Made by a program: the position numbers and the translations under genes. This document shows, piece by piece, positions 7,491 to 15,053 of a stretch of 22,675 bases of DNA (its first letter is position 1; each line of letters begins with the position of its first letter). The stretch is from JAYEHK01 sp034659475 (lineage in GTDB: Bacteria; Bacillota; Syntrophomonadia; Syntrophomonadales; Syntrophomonadaceae): NCBI GenBank assembly GCA_034659475.1, contig JAYEHK010000037.1:1-22675 (forward strand), in the 5' to 3' direction. Under the pieces are notes generated by a model. The model searched no databases, was not told the origin of the DNA, and was given only the letters and a program-made list of their open reading frames with translations.

Positions 7491-8261
7491 TTAGATGCCC
7501 AGAGCTTGTTTTACCATGTTCAACGTTCCTAAAACAGTGGGATCTGTGAAGATTTTTACCAGAAGGTTAAAATCATATGTATCAATCCCCTTACGGATAT
7601 AATCAGCGGCATGTTGTTTCTCCAGATATTTCAAGAGGATAAAGGGACGCCCCGGGGTATCAATAAAACTGCAAACCTTTTCTTTGGCTCGAGTGATCAG
7701 TTCTTCCTGGTCTTCCACCAGCTCATCAAAAATGCCCTTTTCTACAGCTGTGGCAGGATTGAACAACTCCCCTGCAAAGATAACATCTCGGAACTTCTTA
7801 TCCGTATCCAGTCCAAAACGCATAATCTCACCCTCTGCGGGTGTCAGGGCCAGGCCGATTTTTATCTCCGTCATCCCCATCTTGATCCTGGGGTTGTTGA
7901 CTGCGATTCTGTAATCACAGGCCATGGATACGATCATGCCCGCAGCCGTGGCATGTCCATTTACAGCCGTTACAACCGGCTTGGAACAGGTAAACAGTTT
8001 GTATAAGAGTTCTTCCTCATAATCGAACCACTCTTTTATTGCTTCCGGACTCTTAAAACTGGTAAACGTGTTGAGATCAAAGCCACTGGAAAAGTATTTG
8101 CCTTCGCCGGTAAGAACAATCCCCTTCAATTCCTCCTCGGCATTCACACGATCAATCACTTCGTTTAGACCCTGAAGGGTTTCCATATTAATCGAATTCA
8201 CTTTTCCGTTAGTGAATTTAAAAACAACAATCTCATCTTCAATTGTGTATGAATAGGGCAT
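7491..8261 (-). CDS. Enoyl-CoA hydratase/isomerase (crotonase) family protein
   Basis: 256 residues, the usual crotonase length. The two oxyanion-hole segments are clear: GEGKYFSSGFDLN and HATAAGMIVSMACDYRIA. MGMTEIKIGLALTPAEGE aligns with the segment carrying Glu144 of rat enoyl-CoA hydratase. By eye the position of the second catalytic Glu (Glu164) holds Asp in RDVIFAGELF, so the exact reaction (hydratase, isomerase or other) is open. The frame extends 10 codons upstream, but ATG at 8261 is 8 bp after AAGGAGG and gives the normal N-terminus MPYSYTIEDE. It is isolated between a terminator and a divergent regulatory region. A role in fatty-acyl-CoA metabolism together with the acyl-CoA synthetase at 12285-14213 is possible. 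Confidence 0.88.
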   Translation of the reverse strand: MPYSYTIEDEIVVFKFTNGKVNSINMETLQGLNEVIDRVNAEEELKGIVLTGEGKYFSSGFDLNTFTSFKSPEAIKEWFDYEEELLYKLFTCSKPVVTAVNGHATAAGMIVSMACDYRIAVNNPRIKMGMTEIKIGLALTPAEGEIMRFGLDTDKKFRDVIFAGELFNPATAVEKGIFDELVEDQEELITRAKEKVCSFIDTPGRPFILLKYLEKQHAADYIRKGIDTYDFNLLVKIFTDPTVLGTLNMVKQALGI

Positions 8262-8299
8262 AAAATCAGCCTCCTTATAATAGAATTTCAAATTGGTAT

Positions 8300-8347
8300 T
8301 TACAAAAACCTGTGCGCGTCTCTCTTCATAATATCAGGAAATTTCAT
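8300..8347 (-). CDS. Possible 15-residue leader peptide or gene remnant upstream of the crotonase
   Basis: On the minus strand an almost ideal ribosome binding site (AGGAGGTGAT, complement of 8348-8357) leads into ATG at 8347 and 15 codons, MKFPDIMKRDAHRFL, then TAA. The crotonase start is 38 bp further on. It could be a leader peptide. It could also be the surviving N-terminus of a lost acyl-CoA ligase, since many begin with a similar 'PD-L-R-A' helix. The strength of the site is the only evidence for translation. Confidence 0.3.
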   Translation of the reverse strand: MKFPDIMKRDAHRFL

Positions 8348-8567
8348 ATCACCTCCTCATTTTTTTAGAAGAAGGAAACGAGATATCCTTGTCTATTTGA
8401 TCATCAGTCTATTTCCCATTATCCACCTTTCACATTAAAACCATTTTATCACATTACAATAATTTACGAATCTCCAATATATATTTATTCAAACATGGCT
8501 CCCCTGCGAAAAGTAATCCCGATCGAGTTTGAATGTGTTAGTCTGTGCAAGGTGTTGGCATAATTTT

Positions 8568-8613
8568 TTCCCATCATTTTCACTAATTCTTCACAATTAT
8601 CAAGTACTATAGT
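8568..8613 (+). promoter_or_regulatory. Three 11-bp-phased half-sites and -10 box ahead of the response-regulator gene
   Basis: TTCCCA (8568), TTCACT (8579) and TTCACA (8590) start exactly 11 bp apart, the helical spacing of OmpR/PhoB half-sites. A TACTAT/TATAGT -10-like sequence follows at 8605-8613. The arrangement matches the better-conserved array at 11088-11142. Autoregulation is inferred. Confidence 0.45.
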
Positions 8614-8711
8614 AAATAGGAATAATGGAGCAAGAACTGCAATCAGAGCTTTTCTGTTTACGTATATATCTCATTCCCGAGGAAAACAATGAACCATAGG
8701 AGGAAATCCAA

Positions 8712-9383
8712 GTGAAGAAAAAAATTATGATCGCAGATGACGAAGCACGCATGCGTAAACTAGTCAGTGATTTTTTGAAAAAAGAAGGGTTCGAAATTTT
8801 TGAGGCCAAGGATGGGAAAGAAGCCCTGGAAATATTTTTTTCCCAGAACATTGATCTGGCTATTCTTGATGTGATGATGCCAGAATACGATGGTTGGACG
8901 GTATGCCGCGAATTAAGAAAGGAGTCAACCATCCCCATTATCATGCTTACGGCCCGGGGCGAGGAATCGGATGAACTATTTGGATTCGATCTGGGTGCGG
9001 ATGAGTATATCTCCAAGCCCTTCAGCCCGCGTATCCTGGTTGCCAGGGTTCAGGCACTTCTAAGAAGATTCACCACGCAAGACCTTCCTATCCACTGCCT
9101 TGACGGTTTGCAAATAGATGAAAATGCTCACTACGTTTTTGTCGAGGATAAACAGGTTGATCTGACCCCCAAAGAATTTGAACTGCTGGTCTATCTGGTG
9201 GATCATACCGGGAAGGCACTCAGCCGTGAGCAGATATTAAATGCCGTATGGAACTACGATTATTATGGCGATATTCGTACCGTTGATGCCCACATCAAAA
9301 ACCTTCGCACCAAACTTGCTTCAAAAGGCGAATTCATTCAGACTGTACGAGGGGTAGGTTACCGGTTTGAGGGAAAAGCATGA
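8712..9383 (+). CDS. OmpR/PhoB-family response regulator
   Basis: 223 residues. The receiver domain has acidic pocket D9-D10, phospho-acceptor Asp53 (in AILDVMMPEYDGW), Thr80 and Lys102 (SKPFSP). The C-terminal winged-helix DNA-binding domain (about 125-222) shows LTPKEFELLVYL, the recognition-helix segment TVDAHIKNLRTKL and the terminal hairpin VRGVGYRFE. It starts at GTG 8712, 8 bp after AGGAGG. The stop overlaps the kinase start (ATGA), so the pair is translationally coupled. The 11-bp-spaced direct repeats before this gene and before the secreted-protein gene at 11188 suit a tandemly binding PhoB-like regulator. The stimulus is unknown. Confidence 0.95.
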   Translation: MKKKIMIADDEARMRKLVSDFLKKEGFEIFEAKDGKEALEIFFSQNIDLAILDVMMPEYDGWTVCRELRKESTIPIIMLTARGEESDELFGFDLGADEYISKPFSPRILVARVQALLRRFTTQDLPIHCLDGLQIDENAHYVFVEDKQVDLTPKEFELLVYLVDHTGKALSREQILNAVWNYDYYGDIRTVDAHIKNLRTKLASKGEFIQTVRGVGYRFEGKA

Positions 9384-10867
9384 GAATATCAATTAAGACG
9401 CGCCTTTTTGTCACAGTTAGTTTGCTTATAACCTTTTTTGTCTTGGTTTCCTGGTTTTTAAACTGGAACTACCTGGAGAAATTCTATGAAGTACAGACTC
9501 GAAATAAACTCGAACAAGAGTCCGACCTAATTAACCAAATCTATGCCATTAATGCCGAGGACACTGCCCTGGAATTCGAAAAACTTGAGCGTTCCTCTGG
9601 GCTCAATATTCTCATTCTGGATCGACAATATGAAATCATTTATCATTCTCGCGGGATTGAAAAATTTGATTTTCCTATTCGGGATAAGACCCGTATCGTT
9701 CGCCCCACGAAAACCGAACCTCTCGTTCGTATTGTAACCTCCAATTTACCACGCTTATTGGCAGAGAAAAAGATCTTTGTTATCCACAATGATCCCATTG
9801 CCCGCACCAAGTTGCTAACATTAATTTCCAAGATGGATAATGGAGACTATCTTCTGCTCAGCACCCCCCTGGTAGCGATGCAGCAAAGTGCAGCCATCGC
9901 CAACCGCTTCTTTTTGTTGACGGGCCTATTAACGATTATTGTCGGCAGCATTGTGATGTATTTCTTCTCTCGGCGCTTTACCCGACCTATTTTAGAATTA
10001 AATGACATTACCCGGCAAATGTCAGCACTCGACTTCAGTAAAAAATACATTTCCCACACCAATGACGAGCTTGGCGATCTGGGAAACAACATCAATTCCC
10101 TATCAGACCAGTTGGATCAATCCATTACGGAATTACAGGAAGCCAATGCGAAACTGCGCCAGGATATTGAACATGAACGACAAATCGATGAGATGCGGAA
10201 AGAATTTATTTCCAATGTGTCTCATGAACTGAAAACACCCATCGCATTAATCCAGGGGTATGTCGAAGGCCTTAAACTAAATGTTGCCGAGAATGCAGAA
10301 GACAAAGAGTACTATTGCGATGTCATCTCTGATGAATCGGCCAAGATGAATATCATGGTCAGGCAACTCCTTGACCTATCCCAGATGGATTCCGGGAACT
10401 ATCATCTGGACCTAACAGAATTTAATATTGTGTTGCTGGTTAAACAGATCGTGGATAAGTTCGATCCCATCCTCAAAGAAAAAAACATCACCCTGACCCT
10501 GAACACCGAACCAACCATAATAGTCAAGGGTGATGAGCTGAGACTCGAACAGGTTGTGGTCAATTACCTGAATAATGCGATCAACCATATTGATGACACT
10601 TGCCAAATCATCATACAGTTAAAATCACTCGATGAACACGTTCGGGTTTCCGTTTTCAATATCGGGAAACCCATCCCCGAAGATGTGCTGGATAAGGTTT
10701 TCACCAGCTTTTATAAAGTAGATAAAGCCAGAACTCGCGCATATGGCGGAACCGGTCTGGGCTTATCTATCGTACGGGCCATTATGGATAAACACCAAAA
10801 TGCTTACGGCGTCATCAACCAGCCCAACGGTGTAGAATTCTGGTTCGAAGTTAACCAAGTGAATTAA
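9380..10867 (+). CDS. Membrane sensor histidine kinase
   Basis: 495 residues, the partner of the preceding regulator. It has a first membrane segment at about 8-28, an extracytoplasmic sensor region at about 29-175 and a second membrane segment at about 177-197. A HAMP linker (RRFTRPILELN to about 250) and a coiled-coil stretch lead to the H-box FISNVSHELKTP with phospho-His282. Then come the N-box NYLNNAINH (about 395), the G1-like VFNIGKPIPE (Asn in place of the first Asp, as in some Gram-positive kinases), the F-box FTSFYKVD and the G2 box GGTGLGLSIV (about 456-465). The sensor region has no domain I recognise. ATG 9380 overlaps the regulator's stop. Confidence 0.95.
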   Translation: MRISIKTRLFVTVSLLITFFVLVSWFLNWNYLEKFYEVQTRNKLEQESDLINQIYAINAEDTALEFEKLERSSGLNILILDRQYEIIYHSRGIEKFDFPIRDKTRIVRPTKTEPLVRIVTSNLPRLLAEKKIFVIHNDPIARTKLLTLISKMDNGDYLLLSTPLVAMQQSAAIANRFFLLTGLLTIIVGSIVMYFFSRRFTRPILELNDITRQMSALDFSKKYISHTNDELGDLGNNINSLSDQLDQSITELQEANAKLRQDIEHERQIDEMRKEFISNVSHELKTPIALIQGYVEGLKLNVAENAEDKEYYCDVISDESAKMNIMVRQLLDLSQMDSGNYHLDLTEFNIVLLVKQIVDKFDPILKEKNITLTLNTEPTIIVKGDELRLEQVVVNYLNNAINHIDDTCQIIIQLKSLDEHVRVSVFNIGKPIPEDVLDKVFTSFYKVDKARTRAYGGTGLGLSIVRAIMDKHQNAYGVINQPNGVEFWFEVNQVN

Positions 10868-10921
10868 TTAGAAAATAGGTTGAGTATAAGCGGAATTATT
10901 AGTTGGAAAGTTGGTTAGTTG

Positions 10922-10958
10922 GTTAGTTGGTCAGTTGGAACGTTGAAGTGGGTTAGTA
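10922..10958 (+). repeat. 37-bp dispersed repeat, copy 2
   Basis: One mismatch to 7188-7224. It is preceded by further GTTGGTTAGTTG units from 10901. It lies 55 bp after the histidine-kinase stop. Confidence 0.8.
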
Positions 10959-11087
10959 AGAAAATAGGCACCAACCGATCTTTAATAAGCAAATAAATCT
11001 GTAAAGCTGTAAACACAAAAAAGGCACAACAAACTAGACCCATACAAATGCGTGCATCGGCGAGAGATAGGGAGACGTTTCACACGA
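10959..11087. other. Spacer before the secreted-protein promoter
   Basis: Non-coding. At 11066-11081 the sequence GATAGGGAGACGTTTC differs by only a few bases from the inner part of the 30-bp inverted-repeat arm at 2311-2340, and may be a decayed copy. No terminator for the kinase gene was found here. Confidence 0.4.
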
Positions 11088-11142
11088 TTCCATGAAACTT
11101 TCATGTTGTTTTCATAAAACCTTCATAAACGGAGTCTATACT
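11088..11142 (+). promoter_or_regulatory. Four 11-bp-phased repeats plus -10 box: probable response-regulator operator/promoter
   Basis: TTCCAT (11088), TTTCAT (11099), TTTCAT (11110) and CTTCAT (11121) start exactly 11 bp apart, the last three with an A-rich or T-rich tail (e.g. AAAAC, AAACG). A TATACT -10 box (11137-11142) begins 16 bp after the start of the last repeat and no separate -35 is seen. This is the layout of PhoB/PhoP-activated promoters, and the repeat resembles the Pho-box half-site. The adjacent OmpR/PhoB-type regulator is the obvious candidate to bind it. Confidence 0.65.
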
Positions 11143-11187
11143 AAAGCCATACCACAGAGGCGAAACAAAATGAAAGGAAATGATATT

Positions 11188-11973
11188 ATGAAAAACAACG
11201 GCAAGTTCACCAAGTTATGTAGCGGATTGTTAATCGGAGGACTGTTACTGGGAGGAAGCGGTCTGGCGCTGGCAGATTCTAATGATTCTGCCAGTACAGA
11301 TCAACCATGTCACTCTCCGCAAACGCATGGCCCCAGGGTACCTGGGATACAAAAAGAAGGGCCACAGCACTTGCTTTCTATGCTCGATGAACTGGTAACG
11401 GACGGCAGTATTACCCAGGCACAGGCAGATGCAATTACTGCCAAAACCGCAGAACTTGAAGCCGACCGTCAGGCACAAAGAGAAGCCATGCAGGACATGA
11501 CCCGGGAAGAACGCGAAACGAATCGTCGGGAGAGACCATCTGAAAGAACAGACCTCTTTACCCAGCTGGTCGATGATGAAACCTTCACCAGCACCGAAGC
11601 CGACACGGTAAAAGACGTGATACAAGCAAAAATACAGGCCCAGAGAGAAAGTGAAATCACGACCAGCCTGAACAATCTAGTAGACGCGCAGACCATCGAC
11701 AGTGATCAAGCAGAAGCCATCTTAGCTCAAATGCAAGAATCACAGGCAACGAATAAAGCTACCAGGGAAGCCACCAGGGATATGACACCAGAAGAACGTG
11801 AAGCATATAGGGAGGCAAATTCCCAGGAACGTCCTTTAGCTGCACTCGTTACAGACGGTACCCTGACCCAGGATGAAGCTGATGCAGCAGGAGAGTTACT
11901 CGGACAACAGGGCCCCGGACAAGGACAAAAAGGTGGTAGAAACACTGCCCCCCGTGGACACATGGGCAGATAA
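11188..11973 (+). CDS. Secreted repeat protein, probable target of the adjacent two-component system
   Basis: 261 residues with a signal peptide (MKNNGKFTKL, hydrophobic Gly/Leu core, cleavage after ALA at about residue 29). The mature protein is hydrophilic and built from repeats. A short helical motif 'LVxDGxITxxQADAI' occurs at about 69, 127, 164 and 220. A charged motif 'REAMQDMTREERE' / 'REATRDMTPEERE' occurs at about 98 and 192. The order is A-B-A-A-B-A, so the protein looks like a duplicated module. The MTxEER segments recall the LTxxQ motifs of CpxP/Spy-type chaperones, but this is only a resemblance; a DUF2680/YckD-like relation is also possible. The frame is open from 11092, but that ATG lies inside the operator array. 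ATG 11188 is 7 bp after AAAGGAAA and starts the signal peptide. Confidence 0.8.
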   Translation: MKNNGKFTKLCSGLLIGGLLLGGSGLALADSNDSASTDQPCHSPQTHGPRVPGIQKEGPQHLLSMLDELVTDGSITQAQADAITAKTAELEADRQAQREAMQDMTREERETNRRERPSERTDLFTQLVDDETFTSTEADTVKDVIQAKIQAQRESEITTSLNNLVDAQTIDSDQAEAILAQMQESQATNKATREATRDMTPEEREAYREANSQERPLAALVTDGTLTQDEADAAGELLGQQGPGQGQKGGRNTAPRGHMGR

Positions 11974-12284
11974 AGAAATGGATAGGAAAGCCCAGTAATA
12001 ATCTCCGCCAAGCTTTTCAATTTCACTCACCTTACGTAATAGAAATAGTTCGCGATATAAGTTCCAGGAAGGAAGAGAAGTTCAGCCTTCTCTTTCTTCC
12101 CCCCCTTCCTCCCTCTTATACTGCAATTAATTTCGTTTCATCAAAGGTTGAGTATTTACATAGATAACGATCCCGTAATGGAAGCTGTTGCGGGACGGTC
12201 ATATAAAAAAAGGAAGACTCCCAGTGAGTCTTCCTTTTTTTCATCTGTTATTGATCTTTACACACTGGATTTTGATCCTTTTAT
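11974..12284. other. Convergent intergenic region with pyrimidine tract
   Basis: Holds a 14-bp purine/pyrimidine hairpin (12067-12080 with 12087-12100, one mismatch), whose right arm continues as a 32-nt pure pyrimidine run on the plus strand (12086-12117), and the terminator at 12205. No ORF with a start signal was found. Confidence 0.6.
12205..12241. terminator. Bidirectional intrinsic terminator
   Basis: Perfect 16-bp stem, 12205-12220 with 12226-12241, and a 5-nt loop (CCAGT). The stem ends in A7 and T7, so it works on both strands: for the secreted-protein gene (plus) and the acyl-CoA synthetase gene (minus, ending 43 bp away). Confidence 0.92.
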
Positions 12285-14213
12285 TTATTGTTTTTTCCTC
12301 TGATAGATGGCTTCAATCACGCTCTCGTAATTCTTCAGGATCACTCTCTTTTTCGTTTTGAGGGTAGGGGTTAATTCTCCTCTTTCCTCTGTAAAGCGCC
12401 GGGGCAGAACTTCATACTGCTTGATCGATTCAAATCCCTCTAGGGCTTTATTCACTTCCTCTACCGTATCCGCGATCATCTTCTGCAAGACCGGTTGGGC
12501 AACAAAGTCTTCTCCGACCTCTATGCAGATTTTGACCCCGCTACTCTCGTCATAAACCAACTTGCTCTTATCATAAACAATGGCCTGTTTATCAAACAAA
12601 TCTATGAAATAGTTAAAGTTAGGTACAAAAAGTGCTGCGATATAGGTTCTCTCATCCCCCATGACAAAAATCTGATCGATGGCCGTACTGGTTGCATATA
12701 AGCCTTCGATCTTATACGGCGCAACATTTTTCCCAATCGCCAGACATATAATGGCCTTCTTGCGATCAACCACTTTATAATAACCATCCTGATCCACCTG
12801 GACCAGATCCCCGGACTTAAACCATCCGTCGGGAGTTAATGCTTCAGCTGTATCCTCTGGCTTGTTCAGATAGCCAATGAATAGACCCGCTTTCTTAGTT
12901 TCCAACTCTCCGTCTTCCGCGACACGTACCAGTGATCCACAGGCTTCTGGCCCAATGGTTCCCGGTTTTGCAGCACACATGGGATTATAGCAACAGGCAG
13001 CCGTGGTCTCTGTAAGTCCATACCCTTCCATAATAGGTACGCCAATGGCGAAAAAGAATCTAAGCAGATCAGGTGCAATTCCTGCACTGGCGGAAAAAGC
13101 AAATCGGAAATTGGCGCCAAATAATGCCCTTATTTTAGCAAATAGTTTATCTGCCATTACATATTTAACACGCAGACCCACCGACAACTTAGATTTCACA
13201 TCAAATTCAGGTGTCATATTAATTCGCCCATGATCGTCGGTACGATAAGCCAACACGTCCATCCCCACGCCCATCGCCCAATCAAATAGCTTCTTTTTAC
13301 GTGGATTCGCTGACATCTGCTCCTGAAACTGCATGTAAATTTTTTCATACAGACGAGGGACACAGGAAAAAAAGCTAGGATTGTATTTTGGCAAATCCTG
13401 CATAAAGGTTCCCGGACTATCTGCATAAGCAATGCTAGCACCGACCCAAATAGGAATCCATTGCCCACATCCCCGTTCGAAGACATGGGAAAGGGGTAGA
13501 AAAGATAGGGACCGGTCTTTTTCACTGACAGGCTGACCGGACTCAAGAAAATACTCGTACACCCCATCCATACGTGAGGAAAATGCTCCATGTGATAAGA
13601 TGACGCCCTTCCCCTGCCCGGTTGTCCCGGACGTATACAGAATGGTGGCCCAGTCATCCAGCGTAATTCCCTTTCGGATTTTCTCATATGCACCATGCTG
13701 CTTTTTGAAATTCTTCTTTCCCATCTCCATCAGGTCAGCAAGAGATATAATGCGCGGATCATCAGAATGATACTGCATATCCATCACAATCATTTTTTTG
13801 ACAGTAGGCATTTGATTGAGCCCTGGAAGGATTCGATCCAGGATTTCTTTACTGCCAACAAACATATATTGACTCTCAGAATCATTTACAATATAAGAAA
13901 TCTCATTAAGAGAAAGTGTCGGGTAAATTGTAACCAGTACACCCCCGCAGCAAACTGTCGCAATATCTGCATGTGTCCAGTAGGGACTGTTACGTGAAAT
14001 AATAGCTACCCGTTCTTTCTTTTTCAATCCTAAAGAGAGAAGCCCACTGGCGATATTCTCAACCCTCTCTTTTACCTCCGCCCAGGTGAATTCTCCTCCA
14101 TTGTCCCCATAATAAAGATCAGGATTAAAAATCTGTGCCGTTCTCTCGGGAAAGTTTTTTACCGTGGCATAGAATGCCTGACTCATGCTAAGCCCTTTAA
14201 CATAATTTTCCAT
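12285..14213 (-). CDS. Long-chain fatty-acid--CoA ligase (AMP-forming)
   Basis: 642 residues, ANL adenylate-forming superfamily, FadD/FACS type. It activates fatty acids to acyl-CoA via an acyl-adenylate. Motifs: P-loop YTSGTTGQGKG (about 193-203), GYGLTET, the hinge-region GWFKSGDLVQVDQDGYYKVVDRKK and the C-terminal domain to ILKNYESVIEAIYQRKK. The ATG at 14211-14213 lies 10 bp after GGGGAGG. It is transcribed alone and ends at the bidirectional terminator. Residues 1-169 have a close but truncated paralogue at 22041-22556, roughly two thirds identical by eye. Use in beta-oxidation or in membrane lipid recycling is equally possible. Confidence 0.95.
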   Translation of the reverse strand: MENYVKGLSMSQAFYATVKNFPERTAQIFNPDLYYGDNGGEFTWAEVKERVENIASGLLSLGLKKKERVAIISRNSPYWTHADIATVCCGGVLVTIYPTLSLNEISYIVNDSESQYMFVGSKEILDRILPGLNQMPTVKKMIVMDMQYHSDDPRIISLADLMEMGKKNFKKQHGAYEKIRKGITLDDWATILYTSGTTGQGKGVILSHGAFSSRMDGVYEYFLESGQPVSEKDRSLSFLPLSHVFERGCGQWIPIWVGASIAYADSPGTFMQDLPKYNPSFFSCVPRLYEKIYMQFQEQMSANPRKKKLFDWAMGVGMDVLAYRTDDHGRINMTPEFDVKSKLSVGLRVKYVMADKLFAKIRALFGANFRFAFSASAGIAPDLLRFFFAIGVPIMEGYGLTETTAACCYNPMCAAKPGTIGPEACGSLVRVAEDGELETKKAGLFIGYLNKPEDTAEALTPDGWFKSGDLVQVDQDGYYKVVDRKKAIICLAIGKNVAPYKIEGLYATSTAIDQIFVMGDERTYIAALFVPNFNYFIDLFDKQAIVYDKSKLVYDESSGVKICIEVGEDFVAQPVLQKMIADTVEEVNKALEGFESIKQYEVLPRRFTEERGELTPTLKTKKRVILKNYESVIEAIYQRKKQ

Positions 14214-14512
14214 CCAACAACGCCCTCCCCTCTATAATACGTACAAATCCATATACAACTAATTACACATCTATATACATTTTATAACATTATTAGATTT
14301 TTTGTAATCATTATTTTTGTTTATAAGAATATATTTTTATATAAATTACGAATTGCCATTAGCGTTTAACACTCTCTCGTTCTCGTTTTCAGTTCACCTT
14401 CGCAGGCTGTTGCAACATTATTGATGACCGCTAATATTGTAATATCAGTAATTTTTATTGGGTATGCTAATACAAGTATAAATAAAGGAGTGTGATTTAT
14501 ACGGAGAATCCA
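14214..14512. other. AT-rich divergent intergenic region
   Basis: About 300 bp between the acyl-CoA synthetase (minus) and the zinc-ribbon microprotein (plus). It is very AT-rich, with several TATAAT-like hexamers but no -35/-10 pair I would defend, no hairpin of note and no ORF. Confidence 0.5.
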
Positions 14513-14623
14513 ATGGTATGCGAAAGATGCGGAAAACCTTTAACTGAATATGATAAGAATAACAAACATGATAAACATCCCCTGTGCCTGGAATGCTACC
14601 TTTTTCACAGGGAACTCCGCTGA
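14513..14623 (+). CDS. 36-residue CxxC...CxxC zinc-ribbon-type microprotein
   Basis: ATG 14513 lies 6 bp after CGGAG and opens a 37-codon frame to TGA 14621. The product begins MVCERCGKPLTEYD and ends CLECYLFHRELR. Two CxxC pairs (residues 3/6 and 25/28) enclose a charged, His/Lys-rich loop, the pattern of a treble-clef or zinc-ribbon knuckle. A hairpin follows 15 bp later. I do not recognise a named family. It may be a small adaptor or nucleic-acid-binding protein. An in-frame GTG at 14492 is too close to its GGAG to be a good alternative start. Confidence 0.6.
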   Translation: MVCERCGKPLTEYDKNNKHDKHPLCLECYLFHRELR

Positions 14624-14638
14624 ATGGGAATTAAGCAA

Positions 14639-14686
14639 GAAAATCTCGGCCTTCATTGTATCACTACAACAAAGGCCAAGATTTTC
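14639..14686 (+). terminator. Hairpin, probable terminator of the microprotein gene
   Basis: Arms 14639-14653 and 14672-14686 pair at 14 of 15 positions, and the loop holds an inner TTGTA/TACAA stem. The right arm ends ATTTTC, so the T run is short. Read from the other strand it could equally stop minus-strand transcripts. Confidence 0.6.
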
Positions 14687-14715
14687 ATCTGCATGATTTG
14701 TAATTTATAACCGGT

Positions 14716-14912
14716 TTAATCCGTTCGATCAATCGCTTCAATCGTCCCTGAACCCGTGATCATATTTTGAATATCACCCTTCGTGACTGAAACCGTTTTG
14801 GTTTCAAATGCCTGTTCAGAAGCATTGTTTGTTTTTGTTTGCTATGTACACACTACTGGAACCAATCAACAGCAAGATCACAATGCTGATGATGATCAAA
14901 TGAGTTTTTCAA
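14716..14912 (-). pseudogene. Remnant of an HlyD/MacA-type efflux adaptor gene
   Basis: On the minus strand a hydrophobic N-terminal anchor (LIIISIVILLLIGSSSVYIA, then NKNK) is followed, after a +1 shift in an A-rich run near 14828, by TKTVSVTKGDIQNMITGSG and TIEAIDRTD. This second part is the typical start of the barrel/lipoyl region of RND/MacA-type membrane-fusion proteins. A TAA at 14716-14718 then ends it, about 300 residues too early. The likely original start, TTG at 14910-14912, is also out of frame with the anchor. At least two frameshifts and a 3' deletion make it non-functional. No partner ABC or RND gene remains nearby. Confidence 0.6.
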
Positions 14913-15023
14913 CCAAAAGCGAATAGATGATTAGCCAAGATGCAACCTTAAGCAACCCTGTAGTGCCAAACTCAAGAAACGATCCTTGATTGGACACAGC
15001 GTTCTAAAAAATATTTTTAAATG

Positions 15024-15053
15024 TTTACAAAAGAATGTAATCTTTGTTATAAT
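15024..15053 (+). promoter_or_regulatory. Sigma-A promoter of the HesB-like selenoprotein gene
   Basis: -35 TTTACA (15024-15029) and -10 TATAAT (15048-15053), spacer 18 bp. Transcription would start near 15060, leaving a leader of about 75 nt that contains a TTTTCAG/CTGAAAA hairpin (15080-15099). Confidence 0.75.

Noticed and set aside
11092..11187. Upstream start (ATG 11092) for the secreted protein
   Set aside because: The ATG lies within the phased repeats and before the -10 box, so it would not be in the transcript. ATG 11188 has a ribosome binding site and starts a signal peptide.
12086..12117. 32-nt homopyrimidine tract as a possible triplex (H-DNA) element
   Set aside because: It lacks clear mirror symmetry, and it is simplest seen as the extended arm of the hairpin at 12067-12100.
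13214..13696. 160-codon ORF within the acyl-CoA synthetase
   Set aside because: It is an alternate frame of the well-conserved ligase gene, and its composition is unlike a real protein.
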